Source: Herbaspirillum rubrisubalbicans (GTDB lineage Bacteria; Pseudomonadota; Gammaproteobacteria; Burkholderiales; Burkholderiaceae_D). From it: a stretch of DNA of 64,000 bases. Within the stretch, counting starts at the first letter, position 1. Each line of letters starts with the position of its first letter. Below are positions 16,098-25,320 of this stretch, one piece after another. The notes below the pieces were generated by a model. It made no database searches, was not told where the DNA came from, and saw only the letters and a program-made list of their open reading frames with translations. Made by a program: the position numbers and the translations under genes. Location: assembly GCF_003719195.1 (NCBI RefSeq), contig NZ_CP024996.1, forward strand, positions 5,394,001 to 5,458,000, in the 5' to 3' direction.

Positions 16098-16119
16098 TAT
16101 TTCTGTAATGACAGAAATA
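16098..16119. promoter_or_regulatory. Palindromic operator, copy 1
   Basis: TATTTCTGT and ACAGAAATA separated by AATG. The same 22 bases occur in reverse orientation at 17106-17127, in front of the GbsR/MarR-type gene. This copy precedes the operon 13753-16080. An AT-rich promoter-like environment surrounds it. Confidence 0.75.
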
Positions 16120-16138
16120 TTTGGTTAAAAAAATGCTT

Positions 16139-16555
16139 TCACAAAAACCATCCGTCGTGCCGGCATACGCCGTTGTCACAGCGCGCCGAGGATCGGTAGC
16201 CGAACAGGGCGGATAGCCGGTAGCGGTGACGGGCGATGACGCGATACAGCGCGGACCAGGGCTTGCGCAATGCGTGCACGCGCAGCGGCCATACCATCCA
16301 GCCACGCCCGGCCAACGTATAGGCGGCCAGGATGCTGTCGATGCCAACCAGCAGGCGGCCATCGGCGGTGCAGCTATGCAGCAGGGCATTGAGCGCGGCC
16401 AGGTCCGTGTCCAGCGAGGCCGGCGAAAAGTCTTCTTGCGAGATATCGACGAAAGCCAGCCTGCCGGCCTTGTCCCAGCGGCGCAGCCTTCGCATTTCCG
16501 TTGCGCACAGGCCGCAACGACCGTCGAAGTAAAGGGTGAGTGCGGGACTGGCCAT
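16139..16555 (-). CDS. DCC family (DUF393) thiol-disulfide oxidoreductase-like protein
   Basis: 138 residues starting MASPALTLYFDGRCGLC. The DGxCxxC motif near the N-terminus defines the DCC family, which is predicted to have a thioredoxin-like fold and disulfide exchange activity. The start lies 2 bases after the stop of the regulator gene, so the two are co-transcribed. The C-terminus has two further cysteines (RCDNGVC). Confidence 0.85.
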   Translation of the reverse strand: MASPALTLYFDGRCGLCATEMRRLRRWDKAGRLAFVDISQEDFSPASLDTDLAALNALLHSCTADGRLLVGIDSILAAYTLAGRGWMVWPLRVHALRKPWSALYRVIARHRYRLSALFGYRSSARCDNGVCRHDGWFL

Positions 16556-16557
16556 GA

Positions 16558-17094
16558 TTATTCCTTGTCGTCGCTGCTGAGTAGTCGCGCGACCTTGCCA
16601 CCCATCTTGAGAAAGCGCTGCAGGGTCGCAGGCGGCAGGTGCTTGTAGTCGTCGTAGGTGGACATCAGCATTTCCAAGAAGGCCAGCACCTGATCCATCT
16701 TGGCCTTGGTGGCACTTTCCAAGCCTGCGTCGTCTTCCGCTTCCAGCGCACATTCACGCAGTACCGTGAGGGTGGGATCGATTTCCCGGCGCTTGCGCTG
16801 CTCCATGATGACGCGGAAAATTTCCCAGACGTCCTGCAAGGCGACGAAGTGGTCGCGCCGGTCTCCTGCCACATGGGTAATGCGCACCAAGCCCCAGCTT
16901 TGCAGCTCTTTCAGGCTGTTGCTGACGTTAGAGCGGGCCACGCCCAGCGTATCGGCGATATCTTCGGCTGGCAGCGGCTGGTTGACCAAGAACAGCAGGG
17001 CGTGGAGCTGGGCCACGGTGCGGTTGACACCCCAGCGAGTACCCATCTCTCCCCAGTGGAGGATGTACTTTTGCATGGTGGGGGATAGGTTCAT
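16558..17094 (-). CDS. GbsR/MarR-type transcriptional regulator
   Basis: 178 residues. A winged helix-turn-helix is readable: LHALLFLVNQPLPAEDIADTLGVARSN with recognition helix VARSNVSNSLKEL, then a wing with RITHVAGDRRDHF. The rest is helical, for dimerisation. The ATG at 17092-17094 is the first in a region of family similarity; upstream codons overlap the operator and are unlikely to be translated. It probably represses its own gene and the operon 13753-16080 through the shared palindrome. Confidence 0.88.
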   Translation of the reverse strand: MNLSPTMQKYILHWGEMGTRWGVNRTVAQLHALLFLVNQPLPAEDIADTLGVARSNVSNSLKELQSWGLVRITHVAGDRRDHFVALQDVWEIFRVIMEQRKRREIDPTLTVLRECALEAEDDAGLESATKAKMDQVLAFLEMLMSTYDDYKHLPPATLQRFLKMGGKVARLLSSDDKE

Positions 17095-17099
17095 TCGAT

Positions 17100-17133
17100 T
17101 TCCATTATTTCTGTCATTACAGAAATAATGGAA
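17100..17133. promoter_or_regulatory. Palindromic operator, copy 2 (autoregulation)
   Basis: A perfect 15-bp inverted repeat: TTCCATTATTTCTGT (17100-17114) and ACAGAAATAATGGAA (17119-17133) around CATT. Its inner 22 bases equal copy 1 in reverse orientation. It lies immediately upstream of the regulator start. Confidence 0.8.
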
Positions 17134-17235
17134 CAAAATACCAGCAAAGTCAAAGCCAATTGGAAAATGATGATGCATGTCCGTCATTGGCCGAGGCTGT
17201 GTAAAGTAAGGAGCCAAAATAGTCGAACAGGACAC

Positions 17236-17862
17236 TTATGCCTGACCAGCCTCCTGGTCCCACACGGTTCCTCGCCCCACCAGGGTACCCGGCTGGAGTA
17301 GCCCCCCAGGCGCGACTACCGAATTGGCTCCTAGACGACTCCCGTCTCCCACCACGGCACCGAACTTGGTGATGCCGGTACTGACCAGATCACCATCGAC
17401 ACGCACAGCAATATCCTTATCGACACGCTCATTGCGGTGATTGCAGATCACGCTGCCCGCTTCGAGATTGACATCCCGACCGATGATGGAGTCGCCGATG
17501 AAATTGAAATGCGCCAACCGGGACTCGGCAAAGAGAAAGGATGACTTCAGCTCACAGCCCGGGCCAATGGAGCAATTCACATCAATCCAATTACCGCCGC
17601 GAAGATAGGCATGGGCGCCAATGAATACGTCAGCGCTGATGATGACCGGTCCTTTCAGGATCACCCCTTGTTCAACCACGGAAGTGACGTGGATGGCGAC
17701 TTCGTTCTCGATGCGGAATTGCGAAGGGTCGAGGTCTGCCAGCATTCGCCGCACGATCTGGTCGCTTTGCGCAGTCAGTTGCCATGGAAGGAGAGTTGCC
17801 CATCGGGAGAGTGAAGACTTCTCGATGGCAGCAATGAACTGTGAGAGGTGTACAGGTTGCAT
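17236..17862 (-). CDS. Left-handed beta-helix acyltransferase-like protein
   Basis: 208 residues with hexapeptide repeats from about residue 50 to 190 (for example VILKGPVIISADVFIGAHAY and IIGRDVNLEAGSVI, then VVGDGSRLGANSVVAPGG). Such proteins usually transfer acyl groups or act as nucleotidyltransferase partners on sugars. The substrate is unknown. It begins 43 bases after the P-loop gene. A diverged copy of its 3' part lies at 13669-13713. Confidence 0.78.
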   Translation of the reverse strand: MQPVHLSQFIAAIEKSSLSRWATLLPWQLTAQSDQIVRRMLADLDPSQFRIENEVAIHVTSVVEQGVILKGPVIISADVFIGAHAYLRGGNWIDVNCSIGPGCELKSSFLFAESRLAHFNFIGDSIIGRDVNLEAGSVICNHRNERVDKDIAVRVDGDLVSTGITKFGAVVGDGSRLGANSVVAPGGLLQPGTLVGRGTVWDQEAGQA

Positions 17863-17905
17863 GATCGGTTAACTTTCGGGTCGCCGTTTGGGTAGCAATA
17901 TCAGG

Positions 17906-18358
17906 CTAGTCATCGAGAACCTGTACCTCGCAGAAACCTTCAGCAAGCGAAGGTGGCTCGAAGATCCTGAAGACATTTTCAATCGCCTCATCCGGGACAA
18001 CCTCGTCAACCGGTCTTTCCCTGTTACGCCGAAGCGCTGTTTCCAAAGCGACCTTGATCCATACCGCCGACACCTGAACTCCCGCTTTTGCGGCAATCTC
18101 AATGAGCCTTGCTCGACGAAGCACTGTGGCAAAAGTCGAATCGACATAGATGGTATCCCCTGACTGCGACAATCGTTCCCTGACCCAGGTGGACTTGCCA
18201 GCCCCTTGCACGCCGAGAACCATGACTATCTGGCGCGGACAAGCCTGAAGCGCTTCAGATAAATCCGTATACAAGCACTCCCATGCTGCAGCATTGCGTT
18301 CGGGGGTAAAGATGCGACCGGCATCTGTCTGCAAATAATGGTCGGGATTGAGATGCAT
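17906..18358 (-). CDS. P-loop kinase-like protein (AAA/zeta-toxin-like)
   Basis: 150 residues with a Walker A motif GVQGAGKST at residues 49-57, then a basic region with LETALRRNRERP that resembles the lid of small kinases. It could phosphorylate a small metabolite; family members include predicted kinases related to zeta toxins and gluconate kinases. The N-terminus has MHLNPDHYLQTD. Spacing to the acyltransferase suggests one transcript. Confidence 0.75.
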   Translation of the reverse strand: MHLNPDHYLQTDAGRIFTPERNAAAWECLYTDLSEALQACPRQIVMVLGVQGAGKSTWVRERLSQSGDTIYVDSTFATVLRRARLIEIAAKAGVQVSAVWIKVALETALRRNRERPVDEVVPDEAIENVFRIFEPPSLAEGFCEVQVLDD

Positions 18359-18400
18359 AGGTTTGCCTCTGGTCTTCGTTTTAAGGCGCTTAATGATTGA

Positions 18401-19348
18401 TCAAAATGCCTCTTCAACGGCGTGCTTCTCCGCAACCTGCGACTGCAAAGCCCCCACCAGATAGTCAATAAGCACCCGCATCTTGGGAGCGATATAACGA
18501 GACGCCGGGAAAAGCAGATAGGCCATCCCCTGATAGTTGATATCGAAGTTCCACTCCGGCAGCAGACGAACGACACGACCGGCAGCCACGGCTTCGTTGG
18601 CCACAAAATCGGGAACACAGCCCACACCAATGCCTGCTTCGATGGCCGCCAATCTCATTTCGCTGTGATTGACGGCGCATCGCCCTGCCACGATGATCTC
18701 TGCCGATTCGGTTCCTGAAACGAAACGCCAGCGGTTATCGCGCTCCTCCTCCCCCAGCGTGAGGCAACTATGGCTCATCAAGTCTTCTGGATGATTGATC
18801 GCGCCATGGACTGCAAGGTATTCCGGGCTCGCCAGCACCAGCTGCCTTACCGGCAGCAGTGGCCGCGCCACCATGCCTTGCGGCGGAACATCGGTCAGGC
18901 GGATCACCAAGTCCACCCCTTCGCGCAGCGGGTCCACCGGCCGGTCAACGACCAGCAGATGCACATCCACCTCGGGGTAGCATTTCAGGAATTCCAGCAG
19001 TACCGGCTGCAGGATGCGACGGGCAAAGGCCTTGGGGGCGCTCATCCTGACCAGACCTTTGGGGGTACCTGCATGGCCTTCAGCGGCCAGGAGCGTGGCC
19101 CGTGCGGCAGAGACCATTTTGCGCCCGTGTTCCAGCACATCCAGTCCCGCGTCGGTCAGACGCAGCTGCCGCGTCGTTCGCTGAAACAGCGAGACGCCCA
19201 TCATCTTTTCCAGCCGAGCCACTTGGCGGCTGACGGCCGAAGGCGTCATGCCTTGCTGGCGGGCTGCTTCAGAAAAGCTGCCGGCTTCCACGACTTGCAC
19301 GAACGTGACTAGTTCATGCAATACATCGACCAGATCATTTGTTCTCAT
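18401..19348 (-). CDS. LysR family transcriptional regulator
   Basis: 315 residues. The N-terminal helix-turn-helix is typical: FVQVVEAGSFSEAARQQGMTPSAVSRQVARLE, followed by LFQRTTRQLRLTDAG. The C-terminal effector domain has the two-lobed binding fold. The ATG at 19348 is preceded by AGGAG; a TTG at 19357 is less likely. It is divergent from the EamA exporter and may control it. Confidence 0.92.
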   Translation of the reverse strand: MRTNDLVDVLHELVTFVQVVEAGSFSEAARQQGMTPSAVSRQVARLEKMMGVSLFQRTTRQLRLTDAGLDVLEHGRKMVSAARATLLAAEGHAGTPKGLVRMSAPKAFARRILQPVLLEFLKCYPEVDVHLLVVDRPVDPLREGVDLVIRLTDVPPQGMVARPLLPVRQLVLASPEYLAVHGAINHPEDLMSHSCLTLGEEERDNRWRFVSGTESAEIIVAGRCAVNHSEMRLAAIEAGIGVGCVPDFVANEAVAAGRVVRLLPEWNFDINYQGMAYLLFPASRYIAPKMRVLIDYLVGALQSQVAEKHAVEEAF

Positions 19349-19396
19349 GCGGCACAACTCCTGTTCTTCATCCCCATCTAGTCAGACCTCCCCAGC

Positions 19397-19410
19397 CCCA
19401 AGACAATACA
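19397..19410. promoter_or_regulatory. CCCAAGACAATACA motif, copy in the lysR-eamA interval
   Basis: The same 14 bases occur at 22037-22050 in the MocR/transaminase interval, where they overlap a CAATACAGTT repeat. This suggests that the MocR-type regulator may also bind here. Confidence 0.4.
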
Positions 19411-19487
19411 CCAGCTGATTGAACAATCAACCCAGCCGGCAATGACATGCCAAGACACAAGATTCACAGTTCCAACCATGAGACCCC

Positions 19488-20420
19488 ATGCATAAGCCCT
19501 TCGTCATACACTCTGAAACCGGGAACAGATATTGGCTGCTCCTCAAACCCGTCGAATGGCTGCTGCTCCTGGTCGCCGTAATCTGGGGCGGAAGCTATAG
19601 CGCCGCCAAGCTGGCCACGACCGAGCTACCCGTATTGCAGTTTCTTGTACTGCGTTTCGGTTTGACGTTTCTCTTGCTGGCACCCGCATTGCGCGGCATC
19701 ACTTCAGTGGCGTCATGGAAAAGCTCACTGGCAGGCGCCAGCTTGCTGGGCGCCATTCTGCTGGCCATTTTTGTCTGCGAGACCTTCGGGGTAACGCAGA
19801 CGACAGCCTCCAACGCCGCCTTCCTGATCAGTCTATGCGTGGTCTTCACGCCATTGTGCGAATGGCTTTTCCTGGGAGAGCGCCCGGACCGGGCAGCGCT
19901 GATGGCCTGTGGCTTGTCGTTTCTCGGCGCGGCATTACTGGCATTTCAGGGAGGCGGCGACCTTTCGCAATTGACGTTGGGCGACGGTTTGATGGTGCTG
20001 GCGGCCGTCCTGCGCGGGGTGATGGTCTGCCTGACACGCCGCCAAAGCCTGCGCTTCAAATTGCCCGCGCTCACCCTGACCGCTGTCCAGATGGGCGTCA
20101 TGACCGTTGGCTCGCTCATGCTCATGACCCTCGCGCCCGGTACAGGCTGGACGGCGGTGCCGGCCACGCCGTCGTTCTGGTGGGCCATGGCCTTTCTTGT
20201 CTTGTTCTGTACGATCCTTGCCTTCTTCGTCCAGAACTATGCTGCGGCACGCACAAGTCCGTCACGCGTGGCCTTGCTGATGGGTAGCGAGCCACTTTGG
20301 GGTGCGCTCATCGCCGTCATCTGGATGAAGGAGCATATGTCCTTGCAGGGTTGGATAGGCGGCTTGCTGATCGTGAGCTCCACATGGCTGGTGTTGCGTC
20401 CTGGGCGTCGGTCACCTTAG
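19488..20420 (+). CDS. EamA/DMT family transporter
   Basis: 310 residues with about ten hydrophobic helices in two EamA repeats: the first begins LLLLVAVIWGGSYSAAKLA and the second after about residue 165. Members export amino acids, purines or other small metabolites. The ATG at 19488 lacks a strong ribosome site. Divergent from LysR and directly beside the MocR gene, with which it converges (5 bases apart). Confidence 0.88.
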   Translation: MHKPFVIHSETGNRYWLLLKPVEWLLLLVAVIWGGSYSAAKLATTELPVLQFLVLRFGLTFLLLAPALRGITSVASWKSSLAGASLLGAILLAIFVCETFGVTQTTASNAAFLISLCVVFTPLCEWLFLGERPDRAALMACGLSFLGAALLAFQGGGDLSQLTLGDGLMVLAAVLRGVMVCLTRRQSLRFKLPALTLTAVQMGVMTVGSLMLMTLAPGTGWTAVPATPSFWWAMAFLVLFCTILAFFVQNYAAARTSPSRVALLMGSEPLWGALIAVIWMKEHMSLQGWIGGLLIVSSTWLVLRPGRRSP

Positions 20421-20425
20421 GCGGC

Positions 20426-21844
20426 CTACAACCCCCGCAAAAAATCAAACAACTCCGGCACATCCGCATACCCCACATTGAAGCGGAAACTGGTCTTGTG
20501 CGGCGCCGACAGATGAAAGAAATCCCCCGGCGCCAGCCAGATCCCCTTCTGCCGGGCGCGGTCTGCAATCTCGCGTGCCGACAACTCGCACCCTTCGATG
20601 GTCGCCCAGCTGAACATGCCGCCGCGCGCCGCCGTAAAGGGCGTCAGCCCGACCTCGGTAAGCTTGGCATTCAAGGTCGCCTGGGCATTGAGCAAGGTGG
20701 CGTTGAGGGTCTGCACATGGCGTCGGTGATGGCCTTCGGTCAACACGTTATGCACCAGGCGCTCGTTGATCTCGGAATTGGTGAGCGTCAACACCATCTT
20801 GGTATGCACGATCTGCCGCGCCAGTTCACGCTGGCAGGCGATATAGCCCACCCGTAGCGAGGGCGCGATGGTCTTGGAATAGCTGCCCACGTAGATCACC
20901 CGCTGCAAGCCATCCAGCGCGGCCAGCATGGGGTCGGTGGCCTGGCCGAGTTCGCGGAAGATGTCATCTTCCACTACCCAGAAGCCATGCCGCTCGGCCG
21001 CCTGCAGCACGCGCATGGCACAGGCCGGGGTGTAGGACGTGCCCGTGGGGTTCTGCAAGACGCTGGTGGTGAAGAACATCTTGGGGCGGTGCGTGCGCGC
21101 CAGTGTTTCCAGCACATCGGTATCGACCCCGCCCGGGGTGCGCGGCACGCCGATCACGTTCAAGGCCGCCAGGCGCAGCATGGCGATCAGATTGCAGTAG
21201 CCGGGATCGTCGATGAGGACCGTGTCGCCGGGCTGGGTCATGGTGCGGATCACCAGGTCCAGCGCCTGGGTGGCGCCGTGGGTGGTCAGCACCTGCTCGA
21301 TGCCCAGTTCCAGCGACCAGTGGCCAAGGAATTGCGTGATCAACTGGCGCAGCGGGGCATAGCCGTAGGGGTGGCCATAGCCGACCTGCTGCGCGCCGGG
21401 CGAGCGGATGATGCGGCGCTCGGCCTGGTGCAGGCCTTCGTCGTTGAGCCACTTGCCAGGCAACCAGCCGCAGCCGGCCTTGATGGGGACGCGCTCATCG
21501 GCAAACATTTCCGAGAGCAGCCAGGCTGAGTCGATCACCGGTTCGGGCGGCACGAAGACCGCACGCGGTCCCGATTGCCCGGCCCGGGCAGCAACGAAGA
21601 AGCCCGCCCCGCGCCGCGCCAGCAACATGCCACGCGCCACCAGTTGTTCATAGGCTTCCACCACGGTGGAGGCGCCGATGGCGTGGCTGTGGGCGAACTG
21701 GCGCACCGAAGGCAGGCGTTCGCCCGAGCGCAGTTCACCGGCTTCGATCAGGCCGGCCAGGCCGTCGGCGACCTGTTCTACCAGGCGGGCCGAGGTGTTG
21801 CGTTGCAGGTCCAGTTGCAGCGGTGCGCGTGCCGGCTTGGCCAT
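20426..21844 (-). CDS. MocR family (GntR HTH plus aminotransferase-like) regulator
   Basis: 472 residues. A GntR winged helix covers about residues 15-80 (ELRSGERLPSVRQFAHSHAIGASTVVEAYEQL). A fold type I aminotransferase domain follows with the PLP-lysine in SYSKTIAPSLRVGY (near 320). Such regulators use PLP or an amino-acid adduct as effector. The ATG at 21842-21844 has AAAGGA upstream. It is divergent from an omega-amino acid transaminase gene, its likely target; the intervening DNA carries repeated CAATACAGTT sites. Confidence 0.92.
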   Translation of the reverse strand: MAKPARAPLQLDLQRNTSARLVEQVADGLAGLIEAGELRSGERLPSVRQFAHSHAIGASTVVEAYEQLVARGMLLARRGAGFFVAARAGQSGPRAVFVPPEPVIDSAWLLSEMFADERVPIKAGCGWLPGKWLNDEGLHQAERRIIRSPGAQQVGYGHPYGYAPLRQLITQFLGHWSLELGIEQVLTTHGATQALDLVIRTMTQPGDTVLIDDPGYCNLIAMLRLAALNVIGVPRTPGGVDTDVLETLARTHRPKMFFTTSVLQNPTGTSYTPACAMRVLQAAERHGFWVVEDDIFRELGQATDPMLAALDGLQRVIYVGSYSKTIAPSLRVGYIACQRELARQIVHTKMVLTLTNSEINERLVHNVLTEGHHRRHVQTLNATLLNAQATLNAKLTEVGLTPFTAARGGMFSWATIEGCELSAREIADRARQKGIWLAPGDFFHLSAPHKTSFRFNVGYADVPELFDFLRGL

Positions 21845-21920
21845 GTCATCCTTTCGGGCAGGGGTGTGCTTGCCTGCTACTGCATTGCTGACAATGAGCG
21901 ATGTGTATCGCTTAATCGAC

Positions 21921-22075
21921 AACTGTATTGCTCATCGGATCAGCCCATCCTGCTCTGCCGATCCAGCGCCAAATAAAGGCTGATAGCGGGCCATGGAAGC
22001 TAACGCCAGGAGTGCCGGAGAGAAAGTTTATCGCCGCCCAAGACAATACAGTTCATTAACACTGGCAATACAGTT
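21921..22075. promoter_or_regulatory. Three CAATACAGTT operator repeats
   Basis: CAATACAGTT occurs at 22044-22053 and 22066-22075, 22 bases apart (two helical turns), and in inverted orientation at 21921-21930. A related CAATACTG is at 22103-22110. Direct repeats of this kind are common for MocR regulators. The interval also holds promoters for both divergent genes. Confidence 0.65.
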
Positions 22076-22180
22076 TCAGAGCAAAATCAAAAGTGTATCT
22101 AACAATACTGCCCCTGTCTGGCAATAATCAAGCACTCTTATTCTGTTTCCTTCATTTCTCCATTTTCCACGGTGCCTGCC

Positions 22181-23509
22181 ATGTCCAGCCAAGACTCATC
22201 GCATCCCTCCAGCCTATCGGCCTACTGGATGCCCTTCACCGCCAACCGCAATTTCAAGGCCGCGCCGCGCATGTTGGTGTCGGCCGAAGGGATGCATTAC
22301 CGCGACGATGCCGGCAATGCCATCCTGGACGGCACGGCCGGCCTGTGGTGCGTGCCGCTGGGCCACGCCCATCCCAAGATCGTGTCCGCCGTGCAGAAGT
22401 CGGTGGCCACGCTGGACTACGCACCCTCCTTCCAGTTGGGCCACCCGAGCGCCTTCGAACTGGCCGAGCGCTTGAAAGCCTATACCGGCAACCGCTTTGC
22501 GCACGTGTTCTATACCGGCTCCGGCTCGGAATCGGTGGATACTGCCCTCAAGATCGCCCTGGCCTACCACCGCGCCAAAGGCAACGCCACCCGCACCCGC
22601 CTGATCGGTCGCGAGCGCGGCTATCACGGCGTGGGCTTCGGCGGCATGTCGGTGGGCGGCATCGGCGGCAACCGCAAGACCTTCAGCACCGCGCTGCTGC
22701 CGGGCGTGGACCATCTGCCGCATACCCACAACCTGGAAAAGAACGCCTTCACCAAGGGCGAGCCAGAGTACGGCGCACACTTAGCCGATGAGCTGGAACG
22801 CCTGGTCACCCTGCACGACGCCTCCAACATCGCCGCGGTGATCGTGGAACCGGTGGCCGGCTCCACGGGCGTGCTGATCCCGCCCAAGGGCTACTTGAAG
22901 CGTCTGCGCGAAATCTGCACCAAGCACGGCATCCTCTTGATCTTCGATGAAGTCATCACCGGCTTCGGCCGCCTGGGGACGCCCTTTGCGTCGGACTACT
23001 TCGATGTCGAACCGGATATCTTCACCACCGCCAAGGGCTTGACCAATGGCGTGGTGCCGATGGGCGCCGTGTTCGTGAAGAAGGAAATCCACGATGCCTT
23101 CATGAACGGCCCGGACGGCATCGAGCTGTTCCACGGCTATACCTATTCCGGCCACCCGCTGGCCTGCGCGGCCGGCCTGGCTTCGCTGGAGGTGTTCCAG
23201 ACCGAGGGCGTGCTGGACAATGCCCAAGCGGTGGCGGACTACTTCCAGGAAGCCGCGCACGCGCTGCGCGGCCTGCCGCACGTGATCGACGTGCGCACCA
23301 TTGGCCTGATCGCCGGTATCGAACTGGCCTCCCTCCCCGGTCGCGTCGGCGCACGCGCCTATGACGCCTTCGTGCGTGCCTTCAATGACGGCATCCTGAT
23401 CCGCGTGACCGGCGACATCATCGCGCTGTCGCCGCCGTTGATCATCAACAAGCAGCAGATCGACGAACTGTTCGGCAAGCTGGCGGCCATCCTCAAGACC
23501 CTGGCCTGA
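22181..23509 (+). CDS. Omega-amino acid:pyruvate transaminase (class III)
   Basis: 442 residues, full length for class III aminotransferases. The start has SAYWMPFTANRNFK as in omega-amino acid:pyruvate aminotransferases. The PLP-binding lysine is in TTAKGLTNG (about 285), and LLIFDEVITGFGRLG is the cofactor-binding strand. It would convert beta-alanine or a similar omega-amino acid with pyruvate to a semialdehyde and alanine. Followed by a semialdehyde dehydrogenase 27 bases later. A GTG at 22172 is an alternative start. Confidence 0.9.
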   Translation: MSSQDSSHPSSLSAYWMPFTANRNFKAAPRMLVSAEGMHYRDDAGNAILDGTAGLWCVPLGHAHPKIVSAVQKSVATLDYAPSFQLGHPSAFELAERLKAYTGNRFAHVFYTGSGSESVDTALKIALAYHRAKGNATRTRLIGRERGYHGVGFGGMSVGGIGGNRKTFSTALLPGVDHLPHTHNLEKNAFTKGEPEYGAHLADELERLVTLHDASNIAAVIVEPVAGSTGVLIPPKGYLKRLREICTKHGILLIFDEVITGFGRLGTPFASDYFDVEPDIFTTAKGLTNGVVPMGAVFVKKEIHDAFMNGPDGIELFHGYTYSGHPLACAAGLASLEVFQTEGVLDNAQAVADYFQEAAHALRGLPHVIDVRTIGLIAGIELASLPGRVGARAYDAFVRAFNDGILIRVTGDIIALSPPLIINKQQIDELFGKLAAILKTLA

Positions 23510-23536
23510 TCCCACATCACAACGCAAGAAAGATTC

Positions 23537-25030
23537 ATGGAAAAGATTGCACACTACATCGGCGGCCAGCGCGTCGATACCAAGAGCGGACGTTACGCCG
23601 ATGTCTTCAACCCGGCGCAAGGCGTGCCGGTGGCGCAAGTGGCGCTGGGTACGAGCGACGAAGTCGATGCCGCGGTGAAGGCCGGCGTGGCCGCCTTCCC
23701 GGCCTGGTCCAACACCCCGCCGCTCACGCGCGCGCGAGTGCTGTTTCGCTTCCTGCACCTGATCCAGCAACGGGCCGATGACTTTGCCCGCATCATCGTG
23801 CGCGAGCATGGCAAGACCTTCTCGGACGCCCAGGGCGAAGTGGCGCGCGGCATCGAGATCGTCGAGTTCGCCGCCGGTATTCCGCAGATGCTCAAGGGTG
23901 AATACACCGACCAGATCGCCCGCGGCATCGACGCCTGGTCGATGCGCCAGGCTCTGGGCGTGGTGGCCGGCATCACGCCGTTCAACTTCCCGGCGATGGT
24001 GCCGATGTGGATGTTCCCCATCGCCATTGCCTGTGGCAACTGCTTTGTGTTGAAGCCTTCCGAGCGCGACCCTTCGGCTGCGCTCCTGATCGCCGATCTG
24101 TTGCAGGAGGCCGGTCTGCCCGATGGCGTCTTCAACGTGGTACAGGGTGACAAGGTGACCGTGGACGCTCTGCTGGATCACCCGCAGGTGAAAGCCATCA
24201 GCTTCGTCGGCTCGACCCCGATTGCCGAATACATCTACGCCCGTGGCTCGGCCAAGGGCAAGCGCGTGCAAGCCCTGGGCGGCGCCAAGAACCACATGGT
24301 GGTGATGCCCGACGCCGACATGCAGCTGGCCGTGGATGCCTTGATGGGCGCGGCCTACGGCTCGGCTGGCGAGCGTTGCATGGCGATCTCGGTGGCGGTG
24401 GCCGTGGGCAGCGCCGGTGATGAACTGGTCGCGGCCCTGGCCGAACGCGCCCGCGCGCTGAAGATCAACGAAGGCATGGCGGCCGGGGCCGAGATGGGAC
24501 CGGTGGTCACCGCCGCCGCCAAGGAGCGCATCGAAGGCTTGATCGGCCGTGGCGTCGAGGAAGGCGCGACGCTGGTGGTGGATGGCCGCGGCTACCAGGT
24601 GCCCGGCTTCGAGAAAGGCTTCTTCGTTGGCGGTACTTTGCTCGATCACGTCACGCCGGAAATGACGGTGTACAAGGAAGAAATCTTTGGCCCGGTACTG
24701 TGCGTGCTGCGCTGCCCGGACATCGCCAGCGCGGTGGAACTGATCAACGCGCATGAATATGGCAATGGTGTGGCGGTCTATACCCGCGATGGCGGCGTGG
24801 CGCGCGAATTCGTGCGCCAGATCGAAGTAGGCATGGTGGGGGTGAATGTGCCGCTGCCGGTGCCGATGGCCTTCAGCAGCTTCGGCGGCTGGAAGCGCAG
24901 CCTGTTCGGCGACCATCACATGTACGGGCCGGAAGGCGTACGCTTCTATACCCGGGCCAAGGCAGTGATGCAGCGCTGGCCCAATACGGCCAGTGCCGGT
25001 GCGGAATTCGCTTTCCCGCAGATGAAATAA
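23537..25030 (+). CDS. mmsA: CoA-acylating methylmalonate-semialdehyde dehydrogenase
   Basis: 497 residues with the MmsA/IolA features: [20 protein letters not shown] near 140, and the catalytic Cys in SAGERCMA (about 281) in place of the GQxC motif of ordinary aldehyde dehydrogenases. It oxidises methylmalonate or malonate semialdehyde with NAD and CoA to propionyl- or acetyl-CoA. Next to an omega-transaminase, malonate semialdehyde from beta-alanine is the probable substrate. A terminator follows at 25041. Confidence 0.93.
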   Translation: MEKIAHYIGGQRVDTKSGRYADVFNPAQGVPVAQVALGTSDEVDAAVKAGVAAFPAWSNTPPLTRARVLFRFLHLIQQRADDFARIIVREHGKTFSDAQGEVARGIEIVEFAAGIPQMLKGEYTDQIARGIDAWSMRQALGVVAGITPFNFPAMVPMWMFPIAIACGNCFVLKPSERDPSAALLIADLLQEAGLPDGVFNVVQGDKVTVDALLDHPQVKAISFVGSTPIAEYIYARGSAKGKRVQALGGAKNHMVVMPDADMQLAVDALMGAAYGSAGERCMAISVAVAVGSAGDELVAALAERARALKINEGMAAGAEMGPVVTAAAKERIEGLIGRGVEEGATLVVDGRGYQVPGFEKGFFVGGTLLDHVTPEMTVYKEEIFGPVLCVLRCPDIASAVELINAHEYGNGVAVYTRDGGVAREFVRQIEVGMVGVNVPLPVPMAFSSFGGWKRSLFGDHHMYGPEGVRFYTRAKAVMQRWPNTASAGAEFAFPQMK

Positions 25031-25040
25031 CCAGGATCAA

Positions 25041-25066
25041 CGGCATGAAATTTTCATGCCGTTTTT
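25041..25066 (+). terminator. Rho-independent terminator after mmsA
   Basis: CGGCATG (25041-25047) and CATGCCG (25055-25061), with further A-T pairs inside, followed by TTTTT. It lies 10 bases after the mmsA stop and separates the transaminase operon from the transporter operon. Confidence 0.9.
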
Positions 25067-25119
25067 CTTTGGCGCGCAGGTATGATGCAAGAGCTGGCCG
25101 GCACATGGCCATCGTGTTG

Positions 25120-25158
25120 TTGGTGCAGAAAACGTCAGGCGCGGTGCAGAAGACGTCA
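25120..25158. repeat. Tandem GGTGCAGAA(A/G)ACGTCA sites
   Basis: GGTGCAGAAAACGTCA at 25122-25137 and GGTGCAGAAGACGTCA at 25143-25158 are 21 bases apart, which places them on the same helix face. They lie about 450 bases upstream of the transporter operon. Another related reverse half (TGCACC) is near 25196. They look like tandem operators. Confidence 0.6.
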
Positions 25159-25291
25159 GCCTTCCCCAGCCCGCAAGAAAGCCATTGCAGGCCTGCACCA
25201 AAAGCAAGAAAACTTAAAAAACCAGACCGTCGTGGCAGACCGGTGGACATACACCGGCAGCACGGGAGAACGGCAACATAACGTAGGAGAC

Positions 25292-25307
25292 CCGCTCATC
25301 TGAGCGG
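25292..25307. promoter_or_regulatory. Short palindrome before a Shine-Dalgarno sequence
   Basis: CCGCTC and GAGCGG form a 6-bp stem around ATCT, extendable by an A-T pair. AGGAGG follows at 25309-25314. It may be an RNA hairpin in the leader or a protein site. Confidence 0.35.
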
Positions 25308-25320
25308 CAGGAGGATCCCC

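Noticed and set aside
22781..24919. A 712-codon frame on the minus strand opposite the transaminase and mmsA
   Set aside because: Both plus-strand genes are certain, and the antisense product has a biased composition and no motif.
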